Of a stretch of DNA of 64,000 nucleotides, positions 1 to 12,569 are shown one piece after another. Both the position numbers and the translations under genes were made by a program. The notes beneath the pieces are model-generated. The model searched no databases. It was not told where the DNA came from and saw nothing but the letters and a program-made list of their open reading frames with translations. This DNA is from Thozetella sp. PMI_491. Taxonomy: Eukaryota; Ascomycota; Sordariomycetes; Chaetosphaeriales; Chaetosphaeriaceae. Positions within the stretch are counted from its first letter, which is position 1. The number at the start of each line of letters is the position of its first letter. Location: assembly GCA_021432635.1 (NCBI GenBank), contig MU270020.1, positions 460,054 to 524,053 of the forward strand. Direction: 5' to 3'.

Positions 1-882
1 GAGGCTTCTTTTGCCTTCATTTGGCTCGCTTGTCATTGCCCCAACAAGTATAGGCGTTCCAGTGGCCTGTCTTATTTCCAGCGAGTACGTGCTAGACTAT
101 AGAGAACTAAAGAAGATCTCTCGCACTGTTTGATAATTCCACAATTTTCAAGGGACTTAGGCGAAGGTGATGTCGATGATGGCCGATATCCCATAAAGAG
201 AAACTTGAAGTCCACCCAACATCTTTTGCTGGTATGACCTAATAGCGTGATGTAAAAGTGTGAAGGGACCAAATGACAATCCAACATGCTTAATACGAAA
301 GCAATCTTGACCCACCTCAAACTTAGGCATTCAGAGGAGAAGGAAGGTCGGGCTGCAGTGCCATCGCCAAGCAGTATATGATTGGAAATATGTTGGACCC
401 ATCTACAGGTGCCTAGAATTCTGGACCAGGTACATTTGCTGTCTAACCAGAATCCCTCCAGCATGGAAGATCGCTACCGAGTGCCTCTCACGATTACATG
501 GGGCCAGTGCCGAGCAACAGTGCCGAGCACCGAGACCCGAGCTCCAAGAACAAGCACCTCTCGCCAGCGATTGGGATAGGAATTGTACAAATATGACTAA
601 TCCCTGCCCATCAATTGTGAAGATAGCACTAGTGACGCGACGACGTGCAGCATACCTTATCGACATCGCCGGCTAAAGAAGCCGAAAGCCGACACAATGT
701 CGACCGCGTCATCGCGTTCCATATTCTTCATTATAAAACCTGATTAGTCTAGGGTCAAATAAATGCCACCTCGAGCATAAAGTTCTAACAAAAGTCAAAC
801 CTGTAGACGGGCCGTAATTACTCCATAACATTAAACGCCCCTTATATTGTGCAAAGGGAAAGGAATAGATTCACGAGGCAAA
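1..882. other. Left-edge non-coding region
   Basis: No recognisable gene, RNA or mobile element is seen. The short open frames here have no family signature and no usable splice structure. The last roughly 100 bases are presumably the promoter and leader of the oxidoreductase gene that starts at 883. Confidence 0.5.
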
Positions 883-2422
883 ATGACCAACACACAAAGA
901 GGGGTGCCAGAAGGGCTTCCCATGCCCAACTCGACCACGGCGTATTGGCAGGCTTGGCCGCATCCTCTTGCGCGTTATCGCTCTTCTGATTCAGTTCCTC
1001 CCGAGGCCGATATAGTCATCATAGGCACCGGGCTCGCGGGCGTAGCCACGGCATATCACATCCTCACCAGCCCCAGTGGCACGTTGCCCAAGCCCAAGGT
1101 GGTCCTCCTCGAGGCTCGTCAAGCATGCTCCGGGGCAACGGGACGTAATGGTGCGCGATCTCTTCAACTCTGCTTCAATACGCCCCGACTGATCATCTTG
1201 CAGGTGGTCACACGAAAATCACAGCCGCCGGCGCTATGAAGTTCACAAGCCTCTTTGGGTCGGAGGAAACAGCTAAGATAGGTGCTCACCAGGCAGCGCA
1301 GATGACCGCGCTGAAGGCTACAGTGGAGATAGAGAACCTCGACTGCGAACTACAATTGCGGCGGTCTTTCGACGTCTTCTTCGACAAGGAGCACGCGTTG
1401 GCCGCCAAAGCTTGGCTACAAGAGCAACGGAACGAGGGGGTCGAGTGGGTTAAAAATATACAGTGGCTCGAGGGCGAGAACGTCGAACGGGTGAGGAGGA
1501 ATATATTGCAGGACACTCGTTCTTCCGGATGGCGACTGATCGTTTTCTTTATAGATCACGGGCGTGAAGGGAATAAAGGGAGCTATGAGCGTCCCCGCGG
1601 CGTCCCTTTGGCCGTACAAGTTTGTAACTGGCCTGCTGGCGAAAGTGCTCGAGCTCGGCGCGCTTCTGTATACTGAAACTCCAGTATACTCGGTAAAGTC
1701 GACAAAGGGTTCGGGCACGAACATGGTCGAGACAGCCAGGGGTGTTATGAAGGCAAGCAAGGTTATATTCGCCACCAACGGATATTCTGCCGCTCTCCTA
1801 GACCAATACGTGGGCGTGATCACTCCCATTCGTGGTCAAGCCTCACATTTGGTCGCGGGCTCGCCATCCCACCACGATCTCAACCTCAATTGCACATACA
1901 ACTTACACTACGATCCAAACACGGCAGACTATCTAGTTCCCCAGCCAAACGGTGGCATTTTGCTCGGCGGCGGGCAAGCCTTCTATCGTGATAACAAGAG
2001 CAAGTGGTGGAACTCGGTAGACGACACCAAGATCATCTCGGACCGGGTGACGGACCACTTCAATAGCGTCATGGGCGAGCGCTTCCGCGGGTGGGAAAAG
2101 AGCAATGCAAAGGCGGACTTCGTGTGGAGCGGCAGTAAGTTGGCAGACCCTTGGAGCGTCCCTTCAGCCAGCGAACTAACGAGGCCTAGTTATGGGAGTG
2201 ACACCCGATAGTGTTCCGCATGTGGGCCGCGTGCCAGGTTCGGACAGCCAATGGATCCTGGCCGGCTTCAATGGGGGTGGGATGTCCTTGATCTTCACGC
2301 TCGGCCAGGGAATCGCACGGATGGTGCTGGAGGGTGTGTCGTACGAGGACACGGACATGCCTGTGCTCTTCAAGACGACGGAAGAGAGGTTAGTGGCTGC
2401 GAAGGGGGCATCAGTAGCGTAA
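883..2422 (+). CDS. FAD-dependent amine/amino-acid oxidoreductase (DAO family)
   Basis: Four exons: 883-1150, 1204-1490, 1555-2134 and 2190-2422, encoding about 455 residues. Introns are 53, 64 and 55 bases with GT..AG ends; the third has a CTAAC branch point. The N-terminal part shows a Rossmann FAD-binding motif, GTGLAG, in a DIVIIGTGLAG context near residue 48. An ACSGATGRNGG segment follows, formed across intron 1 and typical of DAO-type oxidoreductases. A C-terminal FNGGGM segment near the FAD site is also present. The ATG at 883 sits in a good context (gcaaaATGacc); the frame extends upstream only to non-ATG codons. By family it should oxidise an amine or amino acid with FAD; the substrate cannot be told from sequence. 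Intron 2 is the least certain junction. Confidence 0.85.
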
Positions 2423-5400
2423 TTTGCGCGCCCAGGAGGCTCACTGCTTTATCCCGCATACTCGCCATGGGATGGATGGCGCTCAGGTAGAGATACGACA
2501 CAAACAACCGCCGTATGAGGTATTTGCGTTATCTCCTGAGGCAGTTCGACTCGTTCCCTGCTCCATCCTTCCAGTGCATTCGTCCGGGGAAGAGACCCCT
2601 CCTACACGCGGCATTTGAGTCCCGCAAAATGCAAGCATCCCGCGGTGGGTCATGGCGGTTCCTGATATCAAGGAACATGGTACTCAAACAGCCCTGGTGT
2701 GAGGCATGTGTCCGTTCATGGAGACTTCGTTCTCTTAATACGCGATGCGCCAAAATAGGAGGCTTGTACATCAAGGCGTAGCGCTGGAAGTTACTTAGCA
2801 TCTACTGGAGTTCTAGCTACGGGCTGGTGGAGGCCGTGGTGCTTTTGAACGCGGAGTGCTCGATGCTATGTATTCAACTACGGGTTTCATACTTGAAGGC
2901 CTTGCAGGCTGTTCAGGCCCAAAATGAATAGCACTGGAAATATGTGGTTTGTGGGCTCAGCTCAATACGATAGGCTACAGTCTAGACTCGCTTGGGACGT
3001 GGAAGGACAAGCCCGGCTCTCTAGGTGGGTTCTCGGGGCAGACCAGGGTTCCTTGCCCGAGTAGGTGGTACGGGGCGAAACAGTGCCAGCCGCCGTCAAT
3101 GACTGACGTGCATGTCGCACTGAACCAACGCCATCTCTCCGTTGGTCCGCAGTTCGCATGGACCAGGTGTATGGCCGAGCCCAAGGGAATTGATGTGCAC
3201 TCTGATGCCGCGGAGCTGTCCCGCCAATGCGCCTGGAGTGTCCACCGATGCATAGATGCCCAATCACCGACATATTTAAGGAAGACATAAGGCAAGAAAA
3301 CTAGGTACCTTAGCTAGGGATCGACTTCGTCGCTCGCGCCAGGTAACACATATGCCAGGTGCTTGTTCTCGGTTTGTTCGGGTTTCTCGTCATCGACCCG
3401 AAGCGGACTGGCGGCAAAGGCCATGGATAATATCCGCCTCGCTTCGAGTATCTGCACTTTCTAGTGTTTTAAGGGGGAAACTTGAGCCCGTCTTGGGGGA
3501 AACAATGAAGCGCAGGGGCAGCTGGCCCAGAAGCTCGGGAGCGACACTCCAGCCTTCTCTCTCGCGCTCTTCTCCGTCTGTACTACATGCTGATCCGTCA
3601 ATTGTAATATCTGGAAAGGGGAGATTTCCTCATCTGGTTCACGATTGCTCCGGTTCTTTGGGGGCAACCTTGGTAGTGCTGCCGTGCTGCTGGCTGGTGT
3701 ACGACGTGAAGCAACCGTGTCGTGGCGTGCTGAGGTCAAGCATAGCCAAGAGGAGTAGCATGCACGGTATGCAGATCCCCCAATGAGGAAAGTGGCCCTG
3801 GCGCAGCTGAGCCCGGTGAAGGGATCAACCCTGTACAGAGGGATTGCAATGATGGGTTGTCTCCGCCATGGCAGGAGGACGCCCCCAAACTGCAGGCCAA
3901 AGACAGTGTTTGTCATACGCTACATGTTAGACTGGTCTTCTTTCTACTTGCCTCAGACTATGTATATATATGTATACATATACAGCTGAAAGTGAGCCAT
4001 TTTCTCACACAAACTACCAGCAGCGCGTGCTTTAAGCATCTAAACTTGCCAACCCCGTCTACCAGCCCCCACTTTATGGTATCATAGCTACGCACATCGG
4101 CGACGACCGGGTTTACTAGAGATCCAATCTAATCGGTGGCTCCCCCGAGAGGTCGAGCCGGTGACGAGGCCTGCGATCCGGCGGGTGGCTGCGGCTAGCC
4201 GTCTAACCCCTGCCGCGTACCAAGACACCGTCAAGACGGAACCCGACTAGAGACGTCCCACTGGGGCAGGCGGTTACGCTAAGCGGAGTCCAGAGTCAAC
4301 TCTATACCTACTACTGTCTCTCTCTCTCCTCATGCATTGGCTATCCAAGATTTCCTGGATTTGGCATAGGCAAGACGGCACTGGGTCATGCCCTGGAAGT
4401 TCGTAGGGTCTTCTCACCAGAGAAGTGTGGACATGCAGATCCTGCATGCAATACTAGAGCAGCTTGGCGAGACGGGGCAAAAGAGCACCCGAGGCCTTGT
4501 TTGCTCAACCCCCTTGTCGTTGCGTCTCTTCAGGTGCGCCTGGAAGCGGGGGGGCACATTTTCAAGCCCTCTCTGCCCTGGACATGGCTGCTCCAAAACT
4601 GAGCTATCACAAGACTCGACTGTCACGCTGGAGGCCTGGGAAGAGGAAACACGGGCCGCACTTTATTACTGTGGCTCGTCACCCTGGATTCAAACGAGAC
4701 CGGGCGGATGTCCGTGGACGGATTGAGTAATGAGGCAATCCTTTTCAACCCTTTTGAGCAAGGTGCCCGTCCTCGATATCTAGTAGAGGGAAATCATGGC
4801 CAATGGACAACCAAGGGTTGCAATGGTGCAATGATTTCCCTAAGTAAATCATAAGGTGCTGCCGATACATCTAGAGAAGGGACCCCCTTCCCTTCTGCTT
4901 TCTGTAGCCGGAAGATGGCACCAAGGTTTCATTTCCTCTGCATCATAGAAGCACAAGCAAAATATTCAATGCTCGTCCCCCGTCCCCCCCTCTCACGCGG
5001 CCCAGAACTTTGCCTTCTAAGACCTTGCATTATCATCTATCGTTGGGCATCAATATAGCGGATCACTGCTGCAAACTCTTGGTGAGAGCCATAGGGCGAG
5101 TCCTCTACCGTCGTGGACACTCATGGCTGACATCATCTAGACAGGCTGCCTGCGCTCTCTCAAACGCTTGCCTCGACCCTTACCAACCAGAACCGCCCAC
5201 AACACATCTGCACATCAGTGGTTCTAGCTGGCCGCTTTCGCGGGAACGCACAGAGAACCTGCATGAGAACCACACGGCTGTGCTCTAGACGGCTCTGACC
5301 GCCTGTTCTTCCACGCCCTGCCCCGTGAGCTCCAGCACCATCTCTGCTGGCGATCTGGACCGCAAGCAGCTGGGCACTGAGACCTTGGGGTAGAGCGAAG

Positions 5401-5567
5401 CAGCGGTGAAGGCTCTCACCCGCGGCGAGTGTATCGTTGTGAGGCAAGCGTGATAGTAACTGGCTGGCGCGGAGGAGCTAGAGTCTGAAGCAGCGTATGA
5501 GCATCCTCGGGGCTCTCGAAGCAACCCCTTTGCCCCCGATTTTGGCCTCGCAAGGCCCAACATCGAA
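2423..5567. other. 3.1 kb intergenic region without a supported gene
   Basis: I see no protein family, tRNA or transposon signature here. Several short frames of 60-150 codons exist on both strands but lack family motifs and conventional gene structure. A short AT-rich patch with alternating TATATA lies near 3960-3985, and a CTCTCTCTCT run near 4318-4330. The last few hundred bases presumably hold the promoter of the Myb-like gene. Confidence 0.45.
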
Positions 5568-7406
5568 ATGTTTATCAATGCCCTTCCCCTGCCGCAGTCA
5601 TGGCAGACAGACTCGGAGCTGTCTTCCCGCCAAACGCAGTTTACTGCCTCCGTCTCTGGTCTCCCTCTACGTGCACCGTTCTACCTCACCCGTGACTGCA
5701 GGGCCCGACCATTGGTGGACGCACGTCTTATCCCCCAGCTTCTGCGCCGCGGGCATATGGAGAAAATGACGAGCAGCACGGCAAGCACAGAGAACAACGG
5801 CCCATGGCCCCATATTGGGCCGGTTTCGAATAGCGAGTGGTACTTGAGCGACCTATGCAGTGAGGAAGGCTTTCTAGTAAGTGTGGCAGTCTCCTTCTCA
5901 CCCCCTTTCTTTGTTTTGCTCGGGGTGGGATCGCACGACCTCCCGCGGCTCTGGTACATAACGCTGACACCACTAGTTGGGCGATAACGGCAGCTACGGC
6001 AATTATGGGCTGGCGTCGTTGACGCCGGCCGCACCTATGGGACGCCTACCAGCTGTCTCACTTCGCTCTTCGTCTTATAGGAACAACACCGGACCCAATG
6101 CCTCACGCTTGCTGCCCGGCCGGCCTGCTCGTCGGGTTGGGGACCACTGGCCACATACCCCGGTAACCTCGGCTGCTGAGTCGCAGCTCTTGCTAGACCC
6201 AGACTATCAGCTCGACCAGGCACTCCATCACGGTCTACCTCAATACATACCCAACTTCATCACTTCACAATCCACTACTCATCAGATAAACAGCAACCCA
6301 ATGATCCTCCCACTTCTCCCCACGTCGGGTTCCTTGTCTACCTTTGGCAGTTTTCCCTCAGCTGCGGCGTCGGATCTCATGGATCCTATGATGCTCGACG
6401 ACATGGAGCTGGACCCATTGTCGGCTGCTTCGTCTGCCCCAAGCCACATGACCACCTCGAGCACGGTGCTGGGCCTGCAGACCAATGCTGCCTGGAACTA
6501 CACGTCGCCTGCCATCGAGACGACGGTCTCGCCAAAGCTCCTCAAGCTTCGGCCGTCGCCAACTCCCAACAACTCGTCAACAGAGTCTCTCCAGGCAAGC
6601 TTCTTCGCCGGGGGAGCGGACCAGGACTCCCCGCACTTTCTGGTTGACTTCGGCACTGGTGCGCGAGGTGAGGTGCCAACTCCATCATTTACGAGCATCA
6701 ACGCCCCTGCCCATGAGGGCAGGCCTCGACGGCAGCTCCCGGACAAGCCACGCTACAAGGCCCTGCAGGCCAAGACCGAAAGCACGCCTCCCTCCCCCAA
6801 GCGTGGCCACCGCGCTGCGAGACCTCCGAAAGTGAAGTCTAGTCCCAAGGCGCAGTTGCGGCCCGCCCCAACCTCGATGCGCTCACCCGAGAGCGATCGT
6901 AACGCCAAGGACGAGTTCTTGGTGCAAAGCAAGCGCGCCGGCATGACATACAAGGAGATTCGGCGCAAGGGAGGCTTTGCTGAGGCTGAGAGTACGCTAC
7001 GGGGTCGATACCGAACCCTCACTAAGAGTAAAGAGGCGCGTGTGCGGAAGCCTGAGTGGACCGAGATAGATGTAAGTGCTCCCGACCGCCGATGCGGGCC
7101 CAACTCCCACCCCCACTCCCACTAGCTCGGCACCGCAAGCTGACCTGTGCTGTCCGCCAGCTCTACCTTCTCGAACAGGCGGTTCGGAATTTTGCGCGGG
7201 GCGATGACCTGCGCTCTGCCAGGATCCCCTGGAAGCAGGTGGCCGAGCACATCTACGCAAACGGTGGCACGTACCTCTTCGGCAACTCGACCTGCCGCAA
7301 AAGATGGGACGAGCTGGTGGCCGAGGAGGAGGAGCGAGGAGGGAATATCGATGAGCCTTTCTTCCATAGCGAAGAGGAGGATGAAGACTTTGACTGCATC
7401 TATTGA
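5568..7406 (+). CDS. Fungal Myb/SANT-like DNA-binding protein
   Basis: Exons 5568-5876, 5977-7071 and 7161-7406 give about 549 residues; introns are 100 and 89 bases. The N-terminal two thirds are low-complexity, rich in Ser, Pro and Thr. The C-terminal region carries a conserved fungal block: KRAGMTYKEIRRKGGF, then STLRGRYRTLTK and RVRKPEW, continuing across the second intron as DLYLLEQAV. This resembles the short Myb-like domain of many ascomycete nuclear proteins. The second half of the domain (WKQVAEHI...CRKRWDEL) looks like a helix-turn-helix repeat, and the tail is strongly acidic. A nuclear DNA-binding role is inferred from family resemblance. The start could instead be the in-frame ATG at 5757 or 5766, which would drop the first 63-66 residues. 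Confidence 0.8.
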
Positions 7407-7735
7407 CAAGGGAGCTAATGTTTTACGTGCCATTTGGGTACAGAGAGGGGTTATGAACAATGTTAAGTGCTAGTCGGTTGTATTGTGTGTACAGCTAGAT
7501 CTTCGCCATGGGAGAAAAGAGGTTATGATAGGTAGAAGGTGGTAATCGGGTAATGTCAATACACGGGAAGTAGGGGTTGCAGCTGTTTCGTGAAATCGTG
7601 CGGTTAATCGTTAACGTGCCCGACTATAATTACGGAGTACTAATATAGACATCATAGTAATATACACGGCAACGCCGACTCGGTCGAGGATTACCCGCGA
7701 CACACATCCCAAACACGCGGCCTCGCGTAGGCTGC
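7407..7735. other. Convergent intergenic spacer
   Basis: This is the 3' side of both the Myb-like gene (plus strand) and the membrane protein gene (minus strand). Nothing else is recognised. Confidence 0.5.
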
Positions 7736-8586
7736 TTACTCCTCCTTGACGGCAGCAGCTCCGGACGCGACGGTGAGACCGCTGATGATGTCGGTGCCCA
7801 GAGTGTAGATCATGATCGTGGGGAAGACGAGCCAGAGGCCGCTGTGGATTACATGTTAGCTCGTGCGCGGGCCCTATAAAAATAGCAAGATGAAATGGCG
7901 GAGACTCACTTGGGGATAACCCAGAGGAGGATGAGATCGAATGTGCTGTTCTGGCTGATATTGTCGAAGCCGGAGTAGGCCTCGTTGAGCCCTGCACACG
8001 TGTCAATGACCAGCGGAAGAGGACTAGGGGCTGCACCGGGCTACCGAGCGGACGCCTGGCATCGCGATGGAACGCGAGGGAACTCACAGTATAGCACCGT
8101 CTTGCTGAGGGTCATGACCGAGGCGCTAAAGGCCACCAGGGCAGCAATCGCGCCGATGCGGCCGGTGAGGGCGCGGCCGGCGGCCGTCGGCTGGCCATAC
8201 TTCCACCATAGCCCCATGTAGCCCAAGTACATCAGCGTCTCGACGACGTTGAGACTGCCCTGGGCCGAGGTGAAGCCGTTGCCGGCGTTCCACTGCTTGA
8301 AACCGTACATGCCATCGACCTTGCCGTACAGCTCGTAGGGCGTCCACAACGGCCAGTGAGCCCAGCCGCCGGGCATGGTGGCCGGGCGGCCGAGGACATA
8401 GCCCGTGTCCCAAATGACGAGGGGCAGTGAGACAGCCATCCAGACGAGCGTCGATGCCGGGGCGACATGGGTCCAGGCCGGGGCGGCGGCGCGGGCCTTC
8501 GCGGCGCGGCGCGGGGTCTTGGGCTCGAGGGGCGCGGCGAGGGGCGATGCGGTCATGGCGGCGGAGGAAGAGCGTGTCGAGACCAT
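7736..8586 (-). CDS. Small multi-pass membrane protein, conserved in fungi
   Basis: Three exons on the minus strand: 8586-8088, 7991-7910 and 7841-7736, giving 228 residues. Both introns begin GTGAGT and end CAG. The frame is unbroken across both joins and ends in VKEE. The first roughly 45 residues are Ser/Ala/Arg-rich. Several hydrophobic segments follow: one ahead of the WDTGYVLGRP motif near residue 65, one around the LNVVETLMYLGYMGLWW stretch, one around GAIAALVAFSASVMTLSKTVLY, and one near the C-terminus (GLWLVFPTIMIYTLG). I recognise the WDTGY and WPLWTPYELYG motifs as common in fungal genomes but cannot name the protein. An EXPERA/emopamil-binding-like fold is possible but unproven. 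The first ATG in the reading frame with support is at 8586. Confidence 0.75.
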
Positions 8587-10587
8587 GTTGACAGGGTGCA
8601 AGGGAGGCTGGTGGTTCGGAATTTGTATCGGGGGACGCGGTCGTGGCGGTCGGGAGCGGTTGGGGCAAGAGTGCGGTGAGGGCAGATCATTTTGTCCGCC
8701 GTCGCACCTTCTCGTCGCGCGTCTGTGTCGGACCGGTCGAACACCAATGCGACCTTCCCCAACTGAGAGGCGACTGGGCGGGTTCGGCAACGCCTGCCGG
8801 CTTAGTCATCGCAATTGAGTTTGCCCGACGGCGTAACCTCTCTCGCCTGTGCGTACTGCTGCCTTTGTTTGTGCTGTGGCCGCAGTGTTTGTTCGGCCGA
8901 CGTCACAAGGGAACAAAAAAAAAAAACCAGCGAGGTCAGAAATCACACAAACTGCGACTGCGAAAGGGGTAGTGTAATCCTCCTCCTATTAAACCCTTTG
9001 ATTCGCGCCGCACAATAACAGCCTTGCTAGTCCACCCTCCCTCGGCGCCTTCCGACCATCTTACCTACATTATGCACGTCGAAGCGGTGCTCCATTCTCA
9101 AGCATTTAGGGGCCGCTGTGAGGCAGCTAGATATAGTCTGCGCCAACTACTCCGTCCGCTCATGAATATATGATGGTGCCTTGGGCTACGACATGCTGAG
9201 GCTGTCGCGGAACCACAGTACAACGCTGGCCGGCGCGCCGACCAGCCGCTTCCCTAGGACCTTACCAGTACTTCATAAGTCTCGGCCAGACGCGGACTTC
9301 TTTCTGTGCCTCTTCCTAGCATGCCACTCTCTCCCACCTCCGCTTATAAGGTGGTACAAGCTAAGCTAGCATGACACGGCGGCAGACCATGTAGACGGGT
9401 GCTCTTCTCCCCAGAACCTAACGCGTTCAACGTCGTAGAGTCTTTCAATCAATCCAGGGCTTGGACGTTGAATGCCAGCCAGGAGCAACACAAGAATATG
9501 GGGTAATACGGAGTACAGTATGCGACATTAAAGAGGCGCTGGACGGGGCACCAGATCCCTGTCCGGCACAGCTGTATCGATCAGCACGCGAGCTCAGGCC
9601 AGCTTGCTCATCATTTTGTGGTGCCACTCTTCAGCTCTACTTCGGTCCAGAATCCCAGAGGTCGTGGGTGGTCAGTGGAGGAGAAATTTCCTTGCACCCC
9701 TTTAGCGGCTGGATCTGTGCCTGAATCGGTCGGTAACCTGGTCTCAGTCCCAAACCCCGCCCCGGCCCCAAAGACGCGTTGATTGCACGAAAAGGGGCTT
9801 AAGCCGAATTATTGGGGACTGAACAGGCCCGAAGCACCTTCTGATGGGTCTGCGAGGACAATGTCTCGCGGCCACCCCTGCCCCTGTGGTCGCATCTTGC
9901 GCAATGCGTTCAGCACTTATTGTACATGGCACAGAGGCCTATAAACACGACCCCGACTCTCCCTCCTTCTTATTTGGGAAGGTGTGAAGTTCATTCCAAC
10001 TCAGTGCCCGCCTTGGCGAACACCACTGCCGGAGGTACCCTGTGGGGGCAATAGTGCCATCCCGATCGTTGGCATTGACAGGACCACTGCGACCTGGAAA
10101 TGATGGGGTTTCAACGGCTACGCAGCACCTCCACACTCGTGTACCATGTTGACAACAGATTGCTTTTGTGATCTGCCCCTCTTCTGGTTCGGTGGCAGCT
10201 CGCTCATTACCGGAGGTCCCAGCGAATAAGCCTAGATTGGCCAGGTTGCATTGCATGGGACGATCCAGGGCGCAGATCCCACTCCTATATCCCGGCACTA
10301 ACCTAACATCCTTTCTTGGCCAAGCCTGGCAGCTGGATACCACTGCCCTTTAAGCGCTGGGTACCAGAAGATCGGGATGGATACCCTGATCAGAGAGGGG
10401 GGCCGGGTGCTTGCCGTGCGTGGGGAGCAGCTATGCTACCGCCCAGATAAAGCCGGGAGAGTCCTGCTGCTGGGCGTCTAGGCCGCACACCTAGGAGTTA
10501 TCTCTTGGCACGAGGCGAAGGGCAGCCTAGATAGTGTCGACTTTGTCCAGACGCTTTTCTAGCCAGACGCCTCTCGGAACCGTCGCC
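8587..10587. other. 2 kb intergenic region
   Basis: This spacer lies between divergently transcribed genes and should hold both promoters. An A-run lies near 8917-8927. I see no coding family, tRNA or repeat array. Confidence 0.45.
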
Positions 10588-12508
10588 ATGGTGTTCGGTG
10601 CCGCGACACGTTCCGCCGCGCTGCTGTCGCTGGCCGCCCCGGGTGTCCTGGGTGCGTTCCACCAGCACCTCGTCACGCCGCCTTCAGGCTGGTTCAAGGC
10701 GAACTTTAAGGCCAGCAGCGCCGCGAAGACGACATTCACGTTAGCGCTGGCCATGCAGAATGTGGATCAGTTAGAGTCGACCCTGCTCTCCGTGTCGACC
10801 CCGGGAGGTGCCGACTACGGCAAGTTCAAGGACGTCGAGGAGCTCCAGTCGACCTTTGCGCCTTCAGCCGAGGCCATCGACAGTGTCACGGCTTGGCTGA
10901 AGGCAAGGGGCATCTCCAACTACAAGGTAGATGGCGCTTTCATCGACTTCGCTACCGACATCGCCACGGCCAATCGGGCCTTCAACGCCTCGTACCAGCA
11001 CTTCACCAGCGGAGATGTGACCAAGTTGCGGACCCTGTCCTACTCGATTCCGGACGAGATCCAGCAGCATGTCGTGTTCCTGGACCCCAGCACCTATTTT
11101 GGTCAATCTACGGCGCAACTGCCAAGCTATCTACCCACGACGCGTGTTCCCGTGGAGGTCATTAAGCCTAGGGCCGAGCCCAGAGCTGAGCCTAGGGCCG
11201 ACACCTCGTGCAGCACTGCCATCACTCCGGCGTGTCTCAAAGAGATGTACAACATGGGGGATTACGCCCCAGAAGTTTCCTCTGGCAGCCGGGTCGCCTT
11301 CACTAGCTTCCTGAACCAGTCGTCCCTCCAGAGCGACGTCGACGTGTTTGCAGACCTTTTTGAGATCCCACGCCAGACAATTGCGAAGGTGCTCCTCGAG
11401 GGCGGTGTTGACGACAAGAAGCCGGCTGATGGCAACTACGGCGAAGCTGACTTAGATGCGGAGAATATCATCGGGCTTGCCCACCCCCTGCCAGTGACCG
11501 AGTTCATCACCGGGGGCTCGCCGTAGGTGCTCTCCCTTCCAGAGCCCGAAGACGGGGGTAGCGGTGCTAACTGTGGCACAGACCATTCATCCCAGATATT
11601 GATGAAGTCGAGAATTCCAACGAGCCGTACGTGCCGTTCTTCAGATACCTGTTGTCGAAGCCCAACAGCGAGCTCCCCCAGGTCATCTCCATGTCCTACG
11701 CCGACATCGAAGCCGTGAGCACCCATCTTGCATGGTATCAAGGCCCGTTGCTAACACCCGCTAGACGGTACCATACGACTATGCCGTCCTGACGTGCACG
11801 CTGATTGGGCTGCAAGGGCTCCGGGGAATCACGGTTCTCGGCTCCTCCGGGGACATTGGCGTCGGTGCCGGGTGCCTGAACCCCGACAACAAGACGGTCG
11901 AGTTCAACCCGATGTTCCCGGCCTCGTGCCCCTACATCACCTCCATTGGCGGTACCCAAGCGGTGGAGCCCGAGGTGGCCTGGGCGGCTTCGTCCGGCGG
12001 CTTCAGCAAGTACTTCCCAAGGCCGCTGTACCAGCAAGTGGCCGTCAGCGACTACTTGAAGCAGGTCGACAAGGACACGATCCAGTACTACAGCAACTAC
12101 ACCAATTTCAACGGGCGTGGCATCCCCGACATCTCGGCGCACTCTGGAAGCCCGTGGTTCCAGGTTATCTACAATGGGCAAAAGAAGCTGAGCGGCGGCA
12201 CTAGCGCCTCGGCCCCGGTCGTGGGTGCTCTGGTCGCCCTGCTCAACGACGCCCGGCTGCGCGCGGGCAAGTCTACCCTGGGCTGGCTCAACCCACTACT
12301 GTACACATTCGGCACCAAGGCGCTGATCGATATTACTGAGGGCCAGAGCATCGGCTGCGACGGCCTCAACGCTCAGAACGGCGAAGCGGAGCCAGCCGCG
12401 GGCGTTGTGCCATGGGCTAACTGGAACGCAACTGAAGGATGGGACCCTGTTACGGGATACGGTGTGCCGGACTTCCAGAAGCTAAAGAACCTAGTGCTGG
12501 AGTTCTAG
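10588..12508 (+). CDS. Secreted sedolisin (S53 family, tripeptidyl-peptidase-like)
   Basis: Exons 10588-11522, 11582-11714 and 11765-12508 give 603 residues. A signal peptide covers about residues 1-22 (AALLSLAAPGVLG). An inhibitory prodomain follows to about residue 205 and ends in a repeated P-R-A-E-P linker. The catalytic domain starts near CSTAITPACLKEMYN. The Ser-Glu-Asp catalytic set is visible: Glu and Asp in NYGEADLDAEN near residues 288-292, and Ser in GGTSASAP near residue 501. The splice at intron 1 recreates the family's GGSPPFIPDID motif, which supports the junction. The protein should be exported as a zymogen and act as an acidic peptidase on extracellular protein. The ATG at 10588 has a strong context (gtcgccATGg). 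Whether it acts as a tripeptidyl-peptidase or an endopeptidase is not decidable here. Confidence 0.93.
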
Positions 12509-12569
12509 ACGCAAGTAATGTATAAATAAACCCCCTCGTAGATATGTAAATGCAAGCGGGAGATGATAA